DNA from: Nymphaea colorata
Lineage: Eukaryota > Streptophyta > Magnoliopsida > Nymphaeales > Nymphaeaceae
Direction: 5' to 3'
Assembly (NCBI RefSeq): GCF_008831285.2
Contig: NC_045142.1
Span: 1,617,001-1,681,000 of the forward strand
Length of the DNA: 64,000 bases
Shown: positions 1-12,284 of the stretch, in pieces
Layout of the letters: each line of letters opens with the position of its first letter
Numbering within the stretch: position 1 is the stretch's first letter
Program-made: the position numbers and the translations under genes
Notes under the pieces: generated by a model
The model's database searches: none
What the model was told of the DNA's origin: nothing
Seen by the model: the letters and a program-made list of their open reading frames with translations, nothing else

Positions 1-1564
1 TGTGATGAAAAGTAAAGTGGAGGGTTTGGCCTTCTTTCTCTCATATGGTAGGATTTTCTTTCTCTCACCCAATATTGAGCATGGTGTGGTATTAATGTGA
101 CAATCATCTTTTTTTGTCACATTTCCAAAGTTAGCCAAATTAAGGTCAAGCAAGAGGAGTCTGGTTCAACATTATCAGATTTTTTTTTCTACCATTAGAA
201 ACGCGTTTAGTAGGATCCACATGAACCCTGGAATGAGAGCATTCTGAAACAGATAGTCTGAGTACAAACCAAAAGGTTTTTTGAGTCGTGTTTATAGCGG
301 CTTGTCGTTTTCAAGAAATCGGCGGACATATACAAAAATTCCTAGTAATATACTACGATCTACTATTTGTATTTTTTATCAATCTACTATATATATATAT
401 ATATATATAAAGTTCATATGTTGTTATATGTACTCTAAGGTCGTCTATCATTCTTTTTCCAATGTGCTGATTAAATAAATGCTCGTGATTATCGGAAAAA
501 AAAGAGGGCTCCAAATTAAAGGCATGAAGGTTCACGGTCGAATGAACTTTATAATATAAAATGATCTCTAGAACATGGAGAGGACTGTGCAAAGTTAGGT
601 TTTGCTTTTAGAGATTAAATCATACCGCCCGAATATCCCGCTGCCTCTGCCACTAGGACAGATTTCACAAATCGATGCCAAATCTTTAAAACTCCATGCC
701 GCAAACAGAAGTTGAAAATCTCCACACATGTGATAAGTTTCTAGGAGTGGCATAACTAGTGGGCCTGGTGATCATCAATTTGATTCTAGTTAGCGTTATT
801 TCTTTTGACTACAAATGGTGGATGTGTGACACTTTAATTGACAGGTGTCTCGCTTCCTACCGAGTAACTTAGGTCAACTCAAATGATAAATCATGATTTA
901 GATATCAAATTTTCACAATTTTTTTTTACTTTTTACATTTTCTAATGCTCTCTCTTCATTCTTAAATCTAAATTTTTGAAAAAAAAAACATAAAAATGCT
1001 AAAACACATATTTGGACTCTCAAGGAGAGAGAGAGAAGGGGGGCGAGCAATTGGTATATCTTATACCATTACATTAAAATTGAAAACAATAACATCATAT
1101 GTATTTATGTCTGCTTCAAAAAGTTATGGCAGCTTCATAAAATACTTAAAAAAAGTATACCATGAATCTACCATAAATTTTACAATAAATACATAAAACA
1201 ATAACATCCTATCACTATCACGGTTGCCAAACAGCCTCTAAAATTTCCAACAAAACCCATACTATTTAAATTTTTGAAAAAAAAATAATTTTAAACAAAT
1301 TAGAAAAACGCCAATATTTTCAAAAATACAAATTTAACATAAAACGTGTTTCAATGCAAGTTGCTTTTGTAAAAGTTATTAGTTTTCTACTCGTACCAAA
1401 AATTGAACGTTAACTTTTTTACAGTTAAAAGAGCAACTGACTTAATATATGTTCCTTACTAAAGCACTCTTAAGATCATATCTTACTAAATCACTCTTAA
1501 GTTTACTAAAGTTTATAAAGAATACATTGATAATCTAGTTTAAGAGATCTGGTTTTTGTGTCCA

Positions 1565-1568
<4 letters not shown>

Positions 1569-1654
<86 letters not shown>
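1569..1654. repeat. compound (CT)n(TA)n microsatellite
   Basis: About 50 bases of pure CT dinucleotides pass directly into about 34 bases of TA dinucleotides. The open frame that reads through it is a repeat artefact. Confidence 0.95.
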
Positions 1655-1656
<2 letters not shown>

Positions 1657-2010
1657 CTCCTAAATCAGCGGTGCGGTGGGATGTGGGGCTTTCAATTTAG
1701 GGTGGTGGCCGTCCATGGCTCTGTCGGTATGTGGCCACGCTTCTTTACTAATCACATGCATGAAGCGGCTCATCCCCGCCACCTCTCCTCTCCTTTCACC
1801 AAGTGTTTGCTACTTTCTATCATTATTTTCATTGACCAGGACGGAGACAGAACGCGTTTTTGTGTGTAATTTAGCCTTCATTGCGTCCCCTTCATCTTTG
1901 ATGCCCCCGCCCTCCAATCGCAATCCCAAAGAAATAACGCGAGAGAAGTAAAGGCCGGGATCTCCTTTGTCCTCATTTCCCGGACGTTTCATTGATGATT
2001 GACTGAGTTG

Positions 2011-2042
2011 GCCGCACCTGGGCCGCACCTGGGCCGCACCGC
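2011..2042. repeat. 11-bp GC-rich tandem repeat
   Basis: The unit GCCGCACCTGG occurs almost three times in a row, in a locally GC-rich patch inside AT-rich sequence. No function is visible. Confidence 0.8.
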
Positions 2043-2799
2043 CCGTCTGCCATCGGCTCATTTCCCAACCCCAATTGCCTCCCCACCTCTCTCTCTCTCT
2101 CCTTTTCTCTTTTTCTCTCTCTCCCCCACTTGGTTTGTAGCTTAGTCTGTCAAACTTTACATCTTAGATTCGATTCTCATGAGCGTTACTCTTTAGTAAG
2201 TTTGCGCTAGGTTTCCACTGAAAGTGATGTCTTGTGGGCTCCTTTCTCTCTCTCACTACTACCACCCACCTCTCCCCCTCTATACCTGGGCTAAAGGAGG
2301 AGCAGTAATTATATAATTTTAAATTTTTAAGAAATAATAGTATGTAAATAAGAAAAACTACCATGAACTATCAATATAAAAATAAGCATTCTTTTGTGTG
2401 TTTGTACGGACACTTATCCTCATATTGACCACACCTGCCTCTATCTCTTAATATATTAGTAGCATGACAACCTTTTTTCTAATTTGAAAGAAACTATTTC
2501 AGGCTTTGAAGACTTTCTTGCTGGCATGGAGTGTCTTTCTTGTATGTATAGGCATTCAAAAAGGGCTGGTGCCTCTGAAATTTGAATTAGATACCCAACC
2601 AGTTGTACCACACCCTTCGACAAGGCTAGTATGACTACACTATTGAACTTTTTGACTTTGCTTTCTACCAAGTGAACCTACTCTAGCTAGGTTCACACTT
2701 AAATTTGATTTGAGTCCACACTCAAATTTGATTTGGGTCCATCACGACTAGCACAATTCATTTTTTAGGTGAATTTTGGCCTCTCTTTCTTTTTCTTTC

Positions 2800-2807
<8 letters not shown>

Positions 2808-2877
<70 letters not shown>

Positions 2878-2887
2878 CATATATATA
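2808..2887. repeat. compound (CT)n(TA)n microsatellite
   Basis: A second CT-then-TA compound array, built like the one near 1.6 kb and in the same orientation. It ends in an ATAC-variant tail. Confidence 0.95.
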
Positions 2888-3023
2888 ATGGTGACTTTAG
2901 TTAGTCAATTTTTCCCTGGACCACTACAGATGAACGGTTGTGATAAAAACATAAAAAAATATAAAAACTGATACTAGATGATGAAAATGTGCATCAATTT
3001 TTTTTCTTTATTTTTCTTTTAAC

Positions 3024-3073
3024 CATCTATTATAATAGATCGGACAATCATCTATTATAATAGATCGGACAAT
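3024..3073. repeat. 25-bp direct repeat containing a palindrome
   Basis: Two exact adjacent copies of a 25-bp unit. Each contains the 16-bp palindrome ATCTATTATAATAGAT followed by CGGACAAT. The double palindrome could form a small cruciform. It could also simply be replication slippage. Confidence 0.85.
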
Positions 3074-6000
3074 CCTGTTAAATGGTTGGGTGATTCTACC
3101 TTCCAGTTTTATATATATATAACTCAACAGGGCGATCATAAAAGTTTAATCAAATAAAATAACAGGTTAGTCCTCCCAACTGATCAAATAAGACAGCTAT
3201 GCATTGGAATGGGAACTCGTGAAAGGTTTTGATTCTTGAAGAATCCTTTTCTTCGGATTTGTAGCCATCCCATGTCTATGCATAAAAATGCAAAATTTTC
3301 TTTTGGGCCTTACTAACATTTAATGAATAGAGAAATAGATTGAATGATTAGAGTTAAGTTGGTGAATCCTAAGTGCTTCGGTCCGCATGATGAAATGGCT
3401 TTTGTATTTTAGTAAGTCTTATCTTATTTCATATGGCAATCAAACATTACTCCATTATTGTCACACAGCGACTACACCTTTTTTTAGCCCCGTTGATATT
3501 GACATATTAGGGCACCTGTCCATACTTTCAGCATACTTCGATTAATTTTAGAATTGGTAATATTTTTGAAATTAATGTCAATTAAAGCAATTATTGGCAA
3601 CTAATTTTGAAAAATAAAACCACATCATGGTAATTGATTTTCCATAGGAATTTATTTTACTCGGGGAGCATCGGGTCGGATACCTAACGGCCTTTTGCGA
3701 ACCGGTTTGGGTTGGGCAAGACCCGAGCCATAAAAAATGGCCTTGGGCCGGCCCAACAGCTTCTCAGGCTGGCCCCAAGCAGGCCGCAGACAGACTTTGA
3801 ATCCGCTGACCCGGCGCCTAGCCCTACTTATCAGAAGAGTTCATGTTCCTTAGCATAAACGCCTAAACGCATCGCTATGTATATGCACCTTCTTGTATGT
3901 CCACCTTCCAATTATTCACTTTGAGCAGCTGATGGTGTGCAAGAGCCAAAGAGAAAACTCCAAGGGAAAGATCCCTTTCATTTAAATGCAAAGAACAACT
4001 GCAGTAGGCCTCAAATTCCTGGGGGTTGCTTTGTTCACCAACTCTTGCTTACCAACCAAAAGAATAAAAACAACAAAAGAAAGAGAGAGAAAGGGAAGAC
4101 AAAAGGGACCTTATATTGAAGAGGCAGTAAGGTGGTGATGTGTAGCTGTATGGCAAATCCATCAAAGTTGGTAAAGAAAAAAGAAGACCAGGAAAAGGCA
4201 GAAGATGAAGGCATACCAACTCTTTGGGTCCACTGTGGGAATATCAAGAAGTATTTTCATTTTGTTCAAAGTTGGTTCTTCCTCTCCATTCTCCACTGTT
4301 TTGGAGCCTTTTTATAATTGAGAGTAAGTTCCTTTAACCATTGTCATGTTTTCTTTATTGGGCATCAGCTTTTTCCCTTCTTAAAATGAGTCAAATTAGT
4401 TCATGCCAAGTTGGGTACCAGATGTTGTGCATAAAACTAATTTGCAGAGTCCAGCAGTTCCACTTCTTTTGGGTTTGATGGGCAGCCCATGCTGTCAGCT
4501 ATACCCTCTTAACAAGGTATGTCCCATACAAGAGCATTACATTACCACACCAGCTGCAAAATAAACACATAAAGTAGTCATTATGCTAGTTAGGGATATA
4601 AATTGATCAGATATATTCAACTGCTGATCTGGTCTTGAATCTATTCAGTCAAATTTGATGAAAAAAATATGAATCCGATTACTTATTGGATCCAGATATG
4701 GTGTACAGCTTCCATATATGACTGAATTCCAATTTTAATCTGTTATCCGCTTAGGATCTGATACAGATCCACACCGACTACATATATATGTCTGATCTTA
4801 TGCTAATCAAATCCAAATATTGTCTTAAAAGCAGGCTTAGAGTTTGATTGGAATATGATTAAATTGAATCCTATTAAGTTGAATCCAGTAAAGACCAGAA
4901 CCCTTAACATCCATCATGCTCATGTTCACGAATGTTGATAAGAATATTGGTTTTCATGAATCCTAATGGTTTTCCATAATATCGACAAATCAGCTGGAAT
5001 TAAGGAATTGCCTTGAATTTTATATGTTTCAGAAAAAACGATTTTGGTTCTAATCAAAAATTGGGTTTCACAGATCTGAATTTCCTTATCAAGCTTGAAA
5101 CAAAAAAAGAAAAAGAAAGAACAAAAATGTCGCTAATTTGTTTTCTCTTCCTTCGACTTGATTCTGGGGGAAAACGAAGGGCCTAGAAGCCATTTAGCTT
5201 AATTAAAAGGTTTGGACGTGAATCACGCGATAACAAGAAGCCTAGGCTTTCCAATTTATGGTACAGAACGTCAGTGGAAGTTCTTGTTTTCTCATAAAGG
5301 TTTTACTGACGTTTAGCATACTTTACCAATCTTTTCCTTGTGTCAGTAAAGACCCGTTTTGTGGTATAGAAGGCGAAGGCTTTTTCATAACAAGGCCAAA
5401 TAGATGCTTACAGATCCGAACAACAACAACAAAAATGCCTGAAATAGATCAAAATAAACAATGGCCTATAGAGTCTTCTCATGTTGCAAAACATATATGC
5501 TCTTCATGTCTAAACAATACAGTAGCAAAGAAAAAAAAAATATGACAGAAACAATAATAACGGAAGAAGGGAAAAACCAATTTAATGGATTTACAGTTAA
5601 ATTGATTAGGTGTATCTACAAGATCTGAAAGGGTCAAAATCTAAATGAAAGATGAAATTGACACTGATGACAGCGACTAGGAAAAAAAGAAAAACAAATG
5701 CTCGTGTGTTGGGTGCCAATCATTGATAAGACCTTGAGACAGACACAACAGCTACAATAGTCAATGGAATAGTCTCCTTCATGCATTTATTCATTCACAA
5801 TCATAAGGGAAGGTGCCAATCATTGCGTTGTGAAGTACAAATCTTTTACCTGTTATGCACCAAGAGAAAGGAAAACAGAACCAAAGTAGTTAGAAATCTA
5901 AAGCCTGAAGAAGATATGGGTAAGTTCTGATTAGATATTTGAAGCAATGGAGGAGCCAGATTCAAAGACCAGCCCGTGCCTCGGGTGCTTATACTACTCA

Positions 6001-9000
6001 TTCCGCTGGCACAACGACAACGACCGTTGCTAGTAGCTTCTTTGCTTGAGCATAAGGCTTTTTGGTTGCTTATCAGCCTTCTTTCCTGCTCCCTACGGCT
6101 ATTCTTTTATCTCTTTGGCCACAGGGAAGAAGACCAAAACCGATCTTCTGCTTCGGACCTGACCTTTCAATAAGATCACTAATTCAGGTACAAACAAATA
6201 CCATTAGTACTCACTGTACAAACAAATGTCATGCAAGCCTTAAAAAGAAAAAGGCCTTTGGGCTGCCATCTCTCTCCGAGTAAAGCTGAGAAAAACTGTC
6301 AACCCCTGAGGTGTTGATCACTCGACCCTGCTGGTACAACAAAGTTTAGGGACAGACAGTCAGGAGGGACGCTCATATATAACATTCAATTCTAGATGCC
6401 GCACAAAAGGTTATTCATATTATATACATAAAAAAGAAACAAGAACTTGTTGTGGTAACTGTGGTATGAACAGTTTGTTTCACAATTTGCAACTACTATT
6501 TTTCCTAAACCATGTATTTAAGAAAGTCTCCGTGCTCACTGTGTTTTTCAAAACCTTGATCGCAACTATGCATAGCATTTATGTGTTGATTGCAACATCC
6601 AACCGAAGGAGTAATACTGTTTACAACCGACGGCGATTGATGATCCAAATGGGTAGACTTGGTTCATAATTGGGAGTTTTAGGATTTCCTGCCCGGCCCG
6701 GGGCCGGACCGAGTTGCGTAAACTTTTTACTTACATTACTCGTGTTCATGTAATTTACACATGTTTGGCATCCGACACGCGGTCGAAACTTTTCGTGTGT
6801 GCCTTTTACTTTTTTGTTAAAATTTTCAACTACCCTACGTGATACCATCGAACAAAGAACAAGTTCTGAAAAAGAAAAAAAAAAAAATCTGTTATAAGGA
6901 GCATTGGACGGCTTTTCTAAAATATCAGGTTTTTTCATAATTTTCTTCAACTTGGTATCAACATTCCATGATCTAAATCATTTGGTCAATGAAATAAAAA
7001 AAAAATAGATTTCAGTAGCAGGATACAAGATTTTGGTTAACAAACTTACCAAATAAATGCCATCAGTCATGGTTGGTTATAAACTTCACCTTACGAAATC
7101 AGTCGATCATAGAGACGTTTCACCACACAACAGTAAGGAGTGCAGATAAGACCCAAGTGCGAGACAGAGATAACAAGCACACGGAAAAACAAGAGGAGGG
7201 GGAGAGAGGCAAGAAACTAAATAAGCTTAGTGAAAATAAAACCACAGTGGCCTAGTTTCTGCTGTCACAAATAAGGTCCAAATCAGGAGATAATGTATAA
7301 ACCCGTTTATCAAACAGGGAAGTTGAGATTTTTTGTTGACTTTGGCTATAAAAGAACTCATACTAACATTATGAGCAAGGACCCAAAAAATGTCATCACC
7401 CAAACACGACAGATAGTCAGAACAGCAACTACTTCAGCCCCTAATCTGGTATAGGTTTGCCTAAACCAACCTTGTCAATCAAGAAAAAAGACGCTATTCT
7501 TACCAAATAATCATAGGCTGACGACCATTATTTTGAGGGTAGAGACCAGAAGGCACCTCTTTGTAACTGGATTTACAATCTGAAAGTATGGTTTCCCGGA
7601 AATCGGCATGATTTAGTCAATTTTGGAAGCCACAAACTGTGGAGGCATGTGCTTAGGAAAACCCACAACAGCAACTCCAGCTGACAGCCGAATGCACAAT
7701 AAAAAGCTGTGAAAATGCCAATATCATCGCCAACAAAGCTAAACTTCATCTACAAGTCGCCCTCACTAGCTGACTTTTCTTGTCACTTCAATTTCTGAAT
7801 ATATACGTAAACCATATGAATTAAGAAACTGTGCATGGTTTGTTAGGAAAAGCAGGTAAGATCATTTAATTTTACCAAAACTACTCTTCAAGTATTGTCA
7901 ATCAGCCAGCTCGATATTTTATAAGTAATGGAATATGGACTCCTCACTTGGTGGTAGCCTTCTGTTGACACAATTGACCTGTACCAAACAAGCAGGGACC
8001 AATCAATCAGTCCCTGATTAAGTTCATTACATAACTTGTTACTGCAAGAGGAAAAGTAGTGGCTTGGCCTATTTACAATATGATCCACCTTCAAAAGTAA
8101 CTGCACTTGATAAAAAACTGCCGCCTCAAAGGAAATGTAATATTGTAATCATTTAAGCCAGCTGGATGTTGGCAACTGGTTACCATTTGCTCATAGAGGT
8201 TTCTGCTGTACAAGGATGAGTTTCTTTGATAAGAAATAGAGACCTCTTGCTGAGATTAATTTGATCACAGGAGCATCTGCTATTATCGAGTTAAGTTACC
8301 AAGATTTTCCATATCAGGAGTGTAATTCAAACAGTGAATGCAAAGGTTAAGGACAATGAGATGATTATACCATTGAGCCATACAATGCAGTAGATGTATC
8401 CCGCTATAAGAACAGAATGCAGGAATAGATATTTAGCAACACGGAGTAACCTTATTAGCACAAATTAGACAAACCATTTGCAACTGGAAGGTTTCAAAGA
8501 CCCAACCCATGCCCCTCTCTTTGATGCTCATTCTTTCAGTCACTCCAACCCATCACAAAAAGATTGCAACCAAAGTAGGAGCAAAGCAATCACCAAGGTG
8601 AGCCAACAGTTACATACATTTGAGACAAAGTTTATGTTAAATGTATAGAATTTTGTATACAGACAGATCCAAATGAGCCAAGCTGAACAGCCCTTGTTCC
8701 GCTCAGCTTCTGTATACTTGTGTACTCTCTCATTGCAAGCTTTATGGAAGCAACACTGATGGAGCTGAGCTCAAGAGCAGCTTCTCTCACATGGACTTAC
8801 TAAGATAAGAAAAAAAAAACAGTAATTTGCAGAAAGAATCCCTATAAACAGGAGACAATGATAAGGACTACGTCACACCATTAGGAGCACAGATAGGATT
8901 GGGAACAATGATGCAAGACGGTCACCTACAGGAATCACATAGTCCACATGGCAAACCTGCCGGCAGTACCTGCTTGCGTTAGTCCACCTTTCTATTTAGT

Positions 9001-9942
9001 TCAGAAGGAACAGAACATAGAACCCTAACAAGGTATACAAAAAATTTAAATGCATCAACAATAAGAATATTCCTCAAATTACATACAACTCGGCACAGGT
9101 AGTTGTATGCAATGGACCAGATAGCTTCCTAGCATTGAATTGAATGTGTGCAAATCAATCATGTTGATCCATGCTATCCATATCAATGGCTTTTATCTAG
9201 GCATTGACCATAGTTTACCCGAAACTTCTAACTGAAGAGGAGTCCCACTTCCCTGAAAGCACATCTTGGAAACCAAGCTAGATAGTTGATGCTTCTCTGA
9301 AAGAAGGGGAGGTTGAAGAGACTTGTCTCTCATTTACAGGAGGTACGTTTCGTTGGAATGGAAAACTCAGTTATCCATTAACATATTTTCACTTCCGAGT
9401 TTTCAAGGATGGGATGCAAGTATGTGCAACTAACTGACGTAGCATGAGAAAGTTGCAAATGGAAAAAGAGCTACAAGGCCCACCAACCACCTTGCCTTCC
9501 TGATTCTGTAAGAGAGGATTCCAAAAGGGAATATTGACGCCCACATATTTATTAAACAAAAAAAAGAAGGGCGAAAGCACCATACAGAGAGTGAAAATCT
9601 GCCCTTATCCTTTATTTGGTAGTTGGTACTAATCAGGTAAGTGACTCGACTTGACAGTACTTGTATTCTTGCAATAGATTGTTTGCGAGGAATGAAAACT
9701 TGGCTTGTGTTTCTCTAATGTTAGAGCATGATCTTTGAGTCGTTGAATTTTAGTATGTTGTAGATATTTTATTCGCAATTCTCTTGCAGAAAAAAACTCA
9801 GCATCTCAAACACATGATCCAAGAAGCCTTTCATAAATAACAAAACAATGTACACCACATCAGTGAGGTCTAACCTTTAAAATGTAAAAAGAATGCGAGT
9901 TTTACACAAAAGCTCATTACCTTCATTAGTTTGCATACTACA

Positions 9943-9946
<4 letters not shown>

Positions 9947-9997
<51 letters not shown>

Positions 9998-10036
9998 AGA
10001 GAGAGAAAGAAAGAGAGAGACAGGGAGAGAGAGAGC
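9947..10036. repeat. compound (TA)n(GA)n microsatellite
   Basis: About 47 bases of TA dinucleotides are followed by GA-rich repeats. It is the reverse-complement arrangement of the CT/TA compounds near 1.6 and 2.8 kb. Confidence 0.95.
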
Positions 10037-11081
10037 CTCCTTGAATGTATTGGATAGATTTCACAGACTCAATTTTTGGTACTAATGAGGCCAAATCAGA
10101 ATTGGCAAAGCGCACAATTAGCATAGGCTGGGGAACCACCGACGTGAAGTCATTGCTTCATGAAAAGAGGGTGTGAAAGATTGTTGGCAACAGAATCAAA
10201 TCCTTTTTAGGTCATCAGCAGCAGCAGCTAGTGGCTGGTGCATATGACTATTAGGCCTAGAATTCTGATTTGTGGATTGGACAACCAGAAAGAGCCACCC
10301 AAACTCCCCACTCTCTCATAAGAGAAGAGGTCTATAGTTGGGCATGGGTTCACACTGGAGAACATGTTGATTGAATGCCTGGAAAGTTTGAGGCCAAGAA
10401 AAAACTAATATCATAATTCTATATATATACGTATGTGGCTCCGCCCTTACCCTAAACCTTGAAGTCAAGTCTCCCCCAAGCATGCGTGAATCACTTCTAC
10501 AACTCTACTTCTCTTAGCATGAATAGGGTCACCCAGTTGATAGAGGTTACTGCAATAGTTATAGTTGGAGTCATGAAAATTTGAAGGTTTGATTCTAGCC
10601 AAGTATTGGCAACCTTTTGATCCTCACCTTGCTTTATATATTGAAGTGATGGAACTTGATCTTTTAGAAGTTGTTTATGGGCACAAATGCACAAAATGAA
10701 CACGCTGTTTTGTGTCATTCCATGTGTTCTGGAGCGTGCATCCTTTCCACTGTTTGCATGAGTTTGGATACACCACATAGGTGTTCTGTTCTGGGTGTTT
10801 TGGGAATGTCGATCAAACAATCTCTTGCATGTAATTGACAAGGCTTGGTAGATCCAGTCACGCCATTATCATATCTAACAAATGCAATCTGTGTCATAAT
10901 TGTATCTATCTTAGTGGTCATGCATTGAGGCAATGCGGCCAATACCCCTAGTCATGTGTACTTTGTGTGGGGCTCAATTGGGATCTTGTGGTCGTACAGG
11001 TCTATATATGTTCAGGTTTTCATTAAGAGGCTGGTTCGCTTAGGTTTTATTTGAAGGCAGTGACTCCAAGTGAGCTCGGGG

Positions 11082-11326
11082 CAGGGGCAGAGCCAGTTAA
11101 CTCCATGGGCCTTTGGATTTTGAACTAAGAGGGAATTCAGGCCTAGGTCCAGCCATATGAGATGCCCTCACTGGACTTTGGTCAGTGCACCTCGATATGA
11201 GTCTCAGACCCAGCAAGATGCCCTTTTACCACGTTCAATGGAAATGAAGATGAAGATCTCAGCCTTGGAAGTTCAGCATCCCGATGAGTAGTGGCTCTCA
11301 GTCAAAAGTTTTTGGCTCTGCCACTG
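11082..11326. mobile_element. short element with GGCAGAGCC-type inverted ends
   Basis: The left end CAGGGGCAGAGCCA and the right end TGGCTCTGCCACTG are inverted copies of each other, matching at 13 of 14 bases, and bound 245 bp of non-coding DNA. Such termini are common on short non-autonomous plant DNA elements. I see no clean target-site duplication, so the class is uncertain. Confidence 0.55.
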
Positions 11327-11396
11327 GTTTGAGGTTTTTGAATAGACACAAATTGGGTTAGTGTTGTCTCAATATCCTTGATGTTCTACTCATTGG

Positions 11397-11506
11397 GCCA
11401 AGTTCCATGGAGACCTCAGTTCTCCAACCAGTTGTGAAGCAAAAAATTTTTGCCAAGTTCCATGGAGACCTCAGTTCTCCAACCAGTTGTGAAGCAAAAA
11501 ATTTTT
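11397..11506. repeat. 55-bp tandem duplication
   Basis: Two adjacent copies of a 55-bp unit beginning GCCAAGTTCCATGG, identical by eye. It is a recent local duplication in intergenic DNA. Confidence 0.95.
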
Positions 11507-12044
11507 AAGTATGGAGGGACACCTCCATGTAGTTTTTTATTTGAAAAGGTGCAGGAAAGATAATTTTTGCATGTCCTTGAATTAGTCTTCTGTAAGTAAA
11601 CACAAAGTTGGTCAATCTTTTTAGGTTAAGGGAAATAGAACCAAAGCCTACACTTTAAATTTGTGTCATTCCCAAATTCTCAATCATAGGTGATCCCATG
11701 GAGTCTCAAAACATTCTCGTCTTCATAAAAGGCAAAGAAAATCCCTGTGATCATCAAAAAGGATATCAAATTCTGATTTCTGAGAGTCTAAAACAAACGA
11801 TGGTCAAAGTGGTGCTTTGATTCATTAAGGAGCATAGATCTAGGTTTCTTTGTTCAGTCAATAACATCATTATTTCTTTTAGAATCTATGCCTCCAATGC
11901 TGATGCGATTGCAGAACCAGAAATTTAAGAGATAGAGGTCTGAAGTATATAAACTTAAGTTCAGTATAGGCACTTATATGTTTATATGTATAATTATAAA
12001 GGAAATTCTGGCAAGCCAACAAGGGCATATGCCTCCTTGACTTG

Positions 12045-12284
12045 TGTAGAAACAAAATGTGCACGAGAGTAGAAGAAAGCACACAGATGTAACGTGGAAA
12101 ACCCTCGACTCGAGGGAAGAAAAACCACGGGTGAGGAGGTCTGGTGCCCACTAGCCTCCAGACACTCTCTCTCTTCAACACTTCATTAACTCAAAGATTA
12201 GGGTTTACAGAAGTATAAGTAGTCCTAATTAGGACAAACCGGATCGGGTACGGATCCGGACCCGAATAACAAAACCCGTCAACA
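12045..12284 (-). repeat. 3' LTR of the copia element
   Basis: 240 bp, TG..CA ended, with no difference visible from the copy at 17,133-17,372. It contains the 14-bp palindrome GTCCTAATTAGGAC and, read on the minus strand, a possible TATA-like stretch (CTTATACTTC). The gag-pol stop codon lies inside its first six bases. Confidence 0.97.

Larger units (their letters stand above)
1..11081. other. gene-poor intergenic region
   Basis: About 11 kb in which I see no coding region that I can assign to a protein family on either strand. The open frames are short, low in complexity or start at non-ATG codons. The stretch is AT-rich with homopolymer runs and microsatellites, and holds an isolated GC-rich patch at about 3,661-3,830. 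Parts of 7.0-9.6 kb have the bland composition of introns or UTRs, so a non-coding transcript cannot be excluded, but nothing in the sequence proves one. Confidence 0.6.

Noticed and set aside
1558-1869. Frames through TA/CT arrays (also 9,870-10,139; 55,854-56,217; 58,364-58,672)
   Set aside because: Ser-Leu and Ile-Tyr runs are microsatellite translations.
10497-10942. Overlapping minus-strand frames of 114 and 75 codons
   Set aside because: No family similarity and no supporting splice or promoter signals.
11879-12181. Pair of near-identical minus-strand frames (also at 16,973-17,269)
   Set aside because: They match only because both lie in the identical LTRs; the shared part is LTR sequence, not a duplicated gene.
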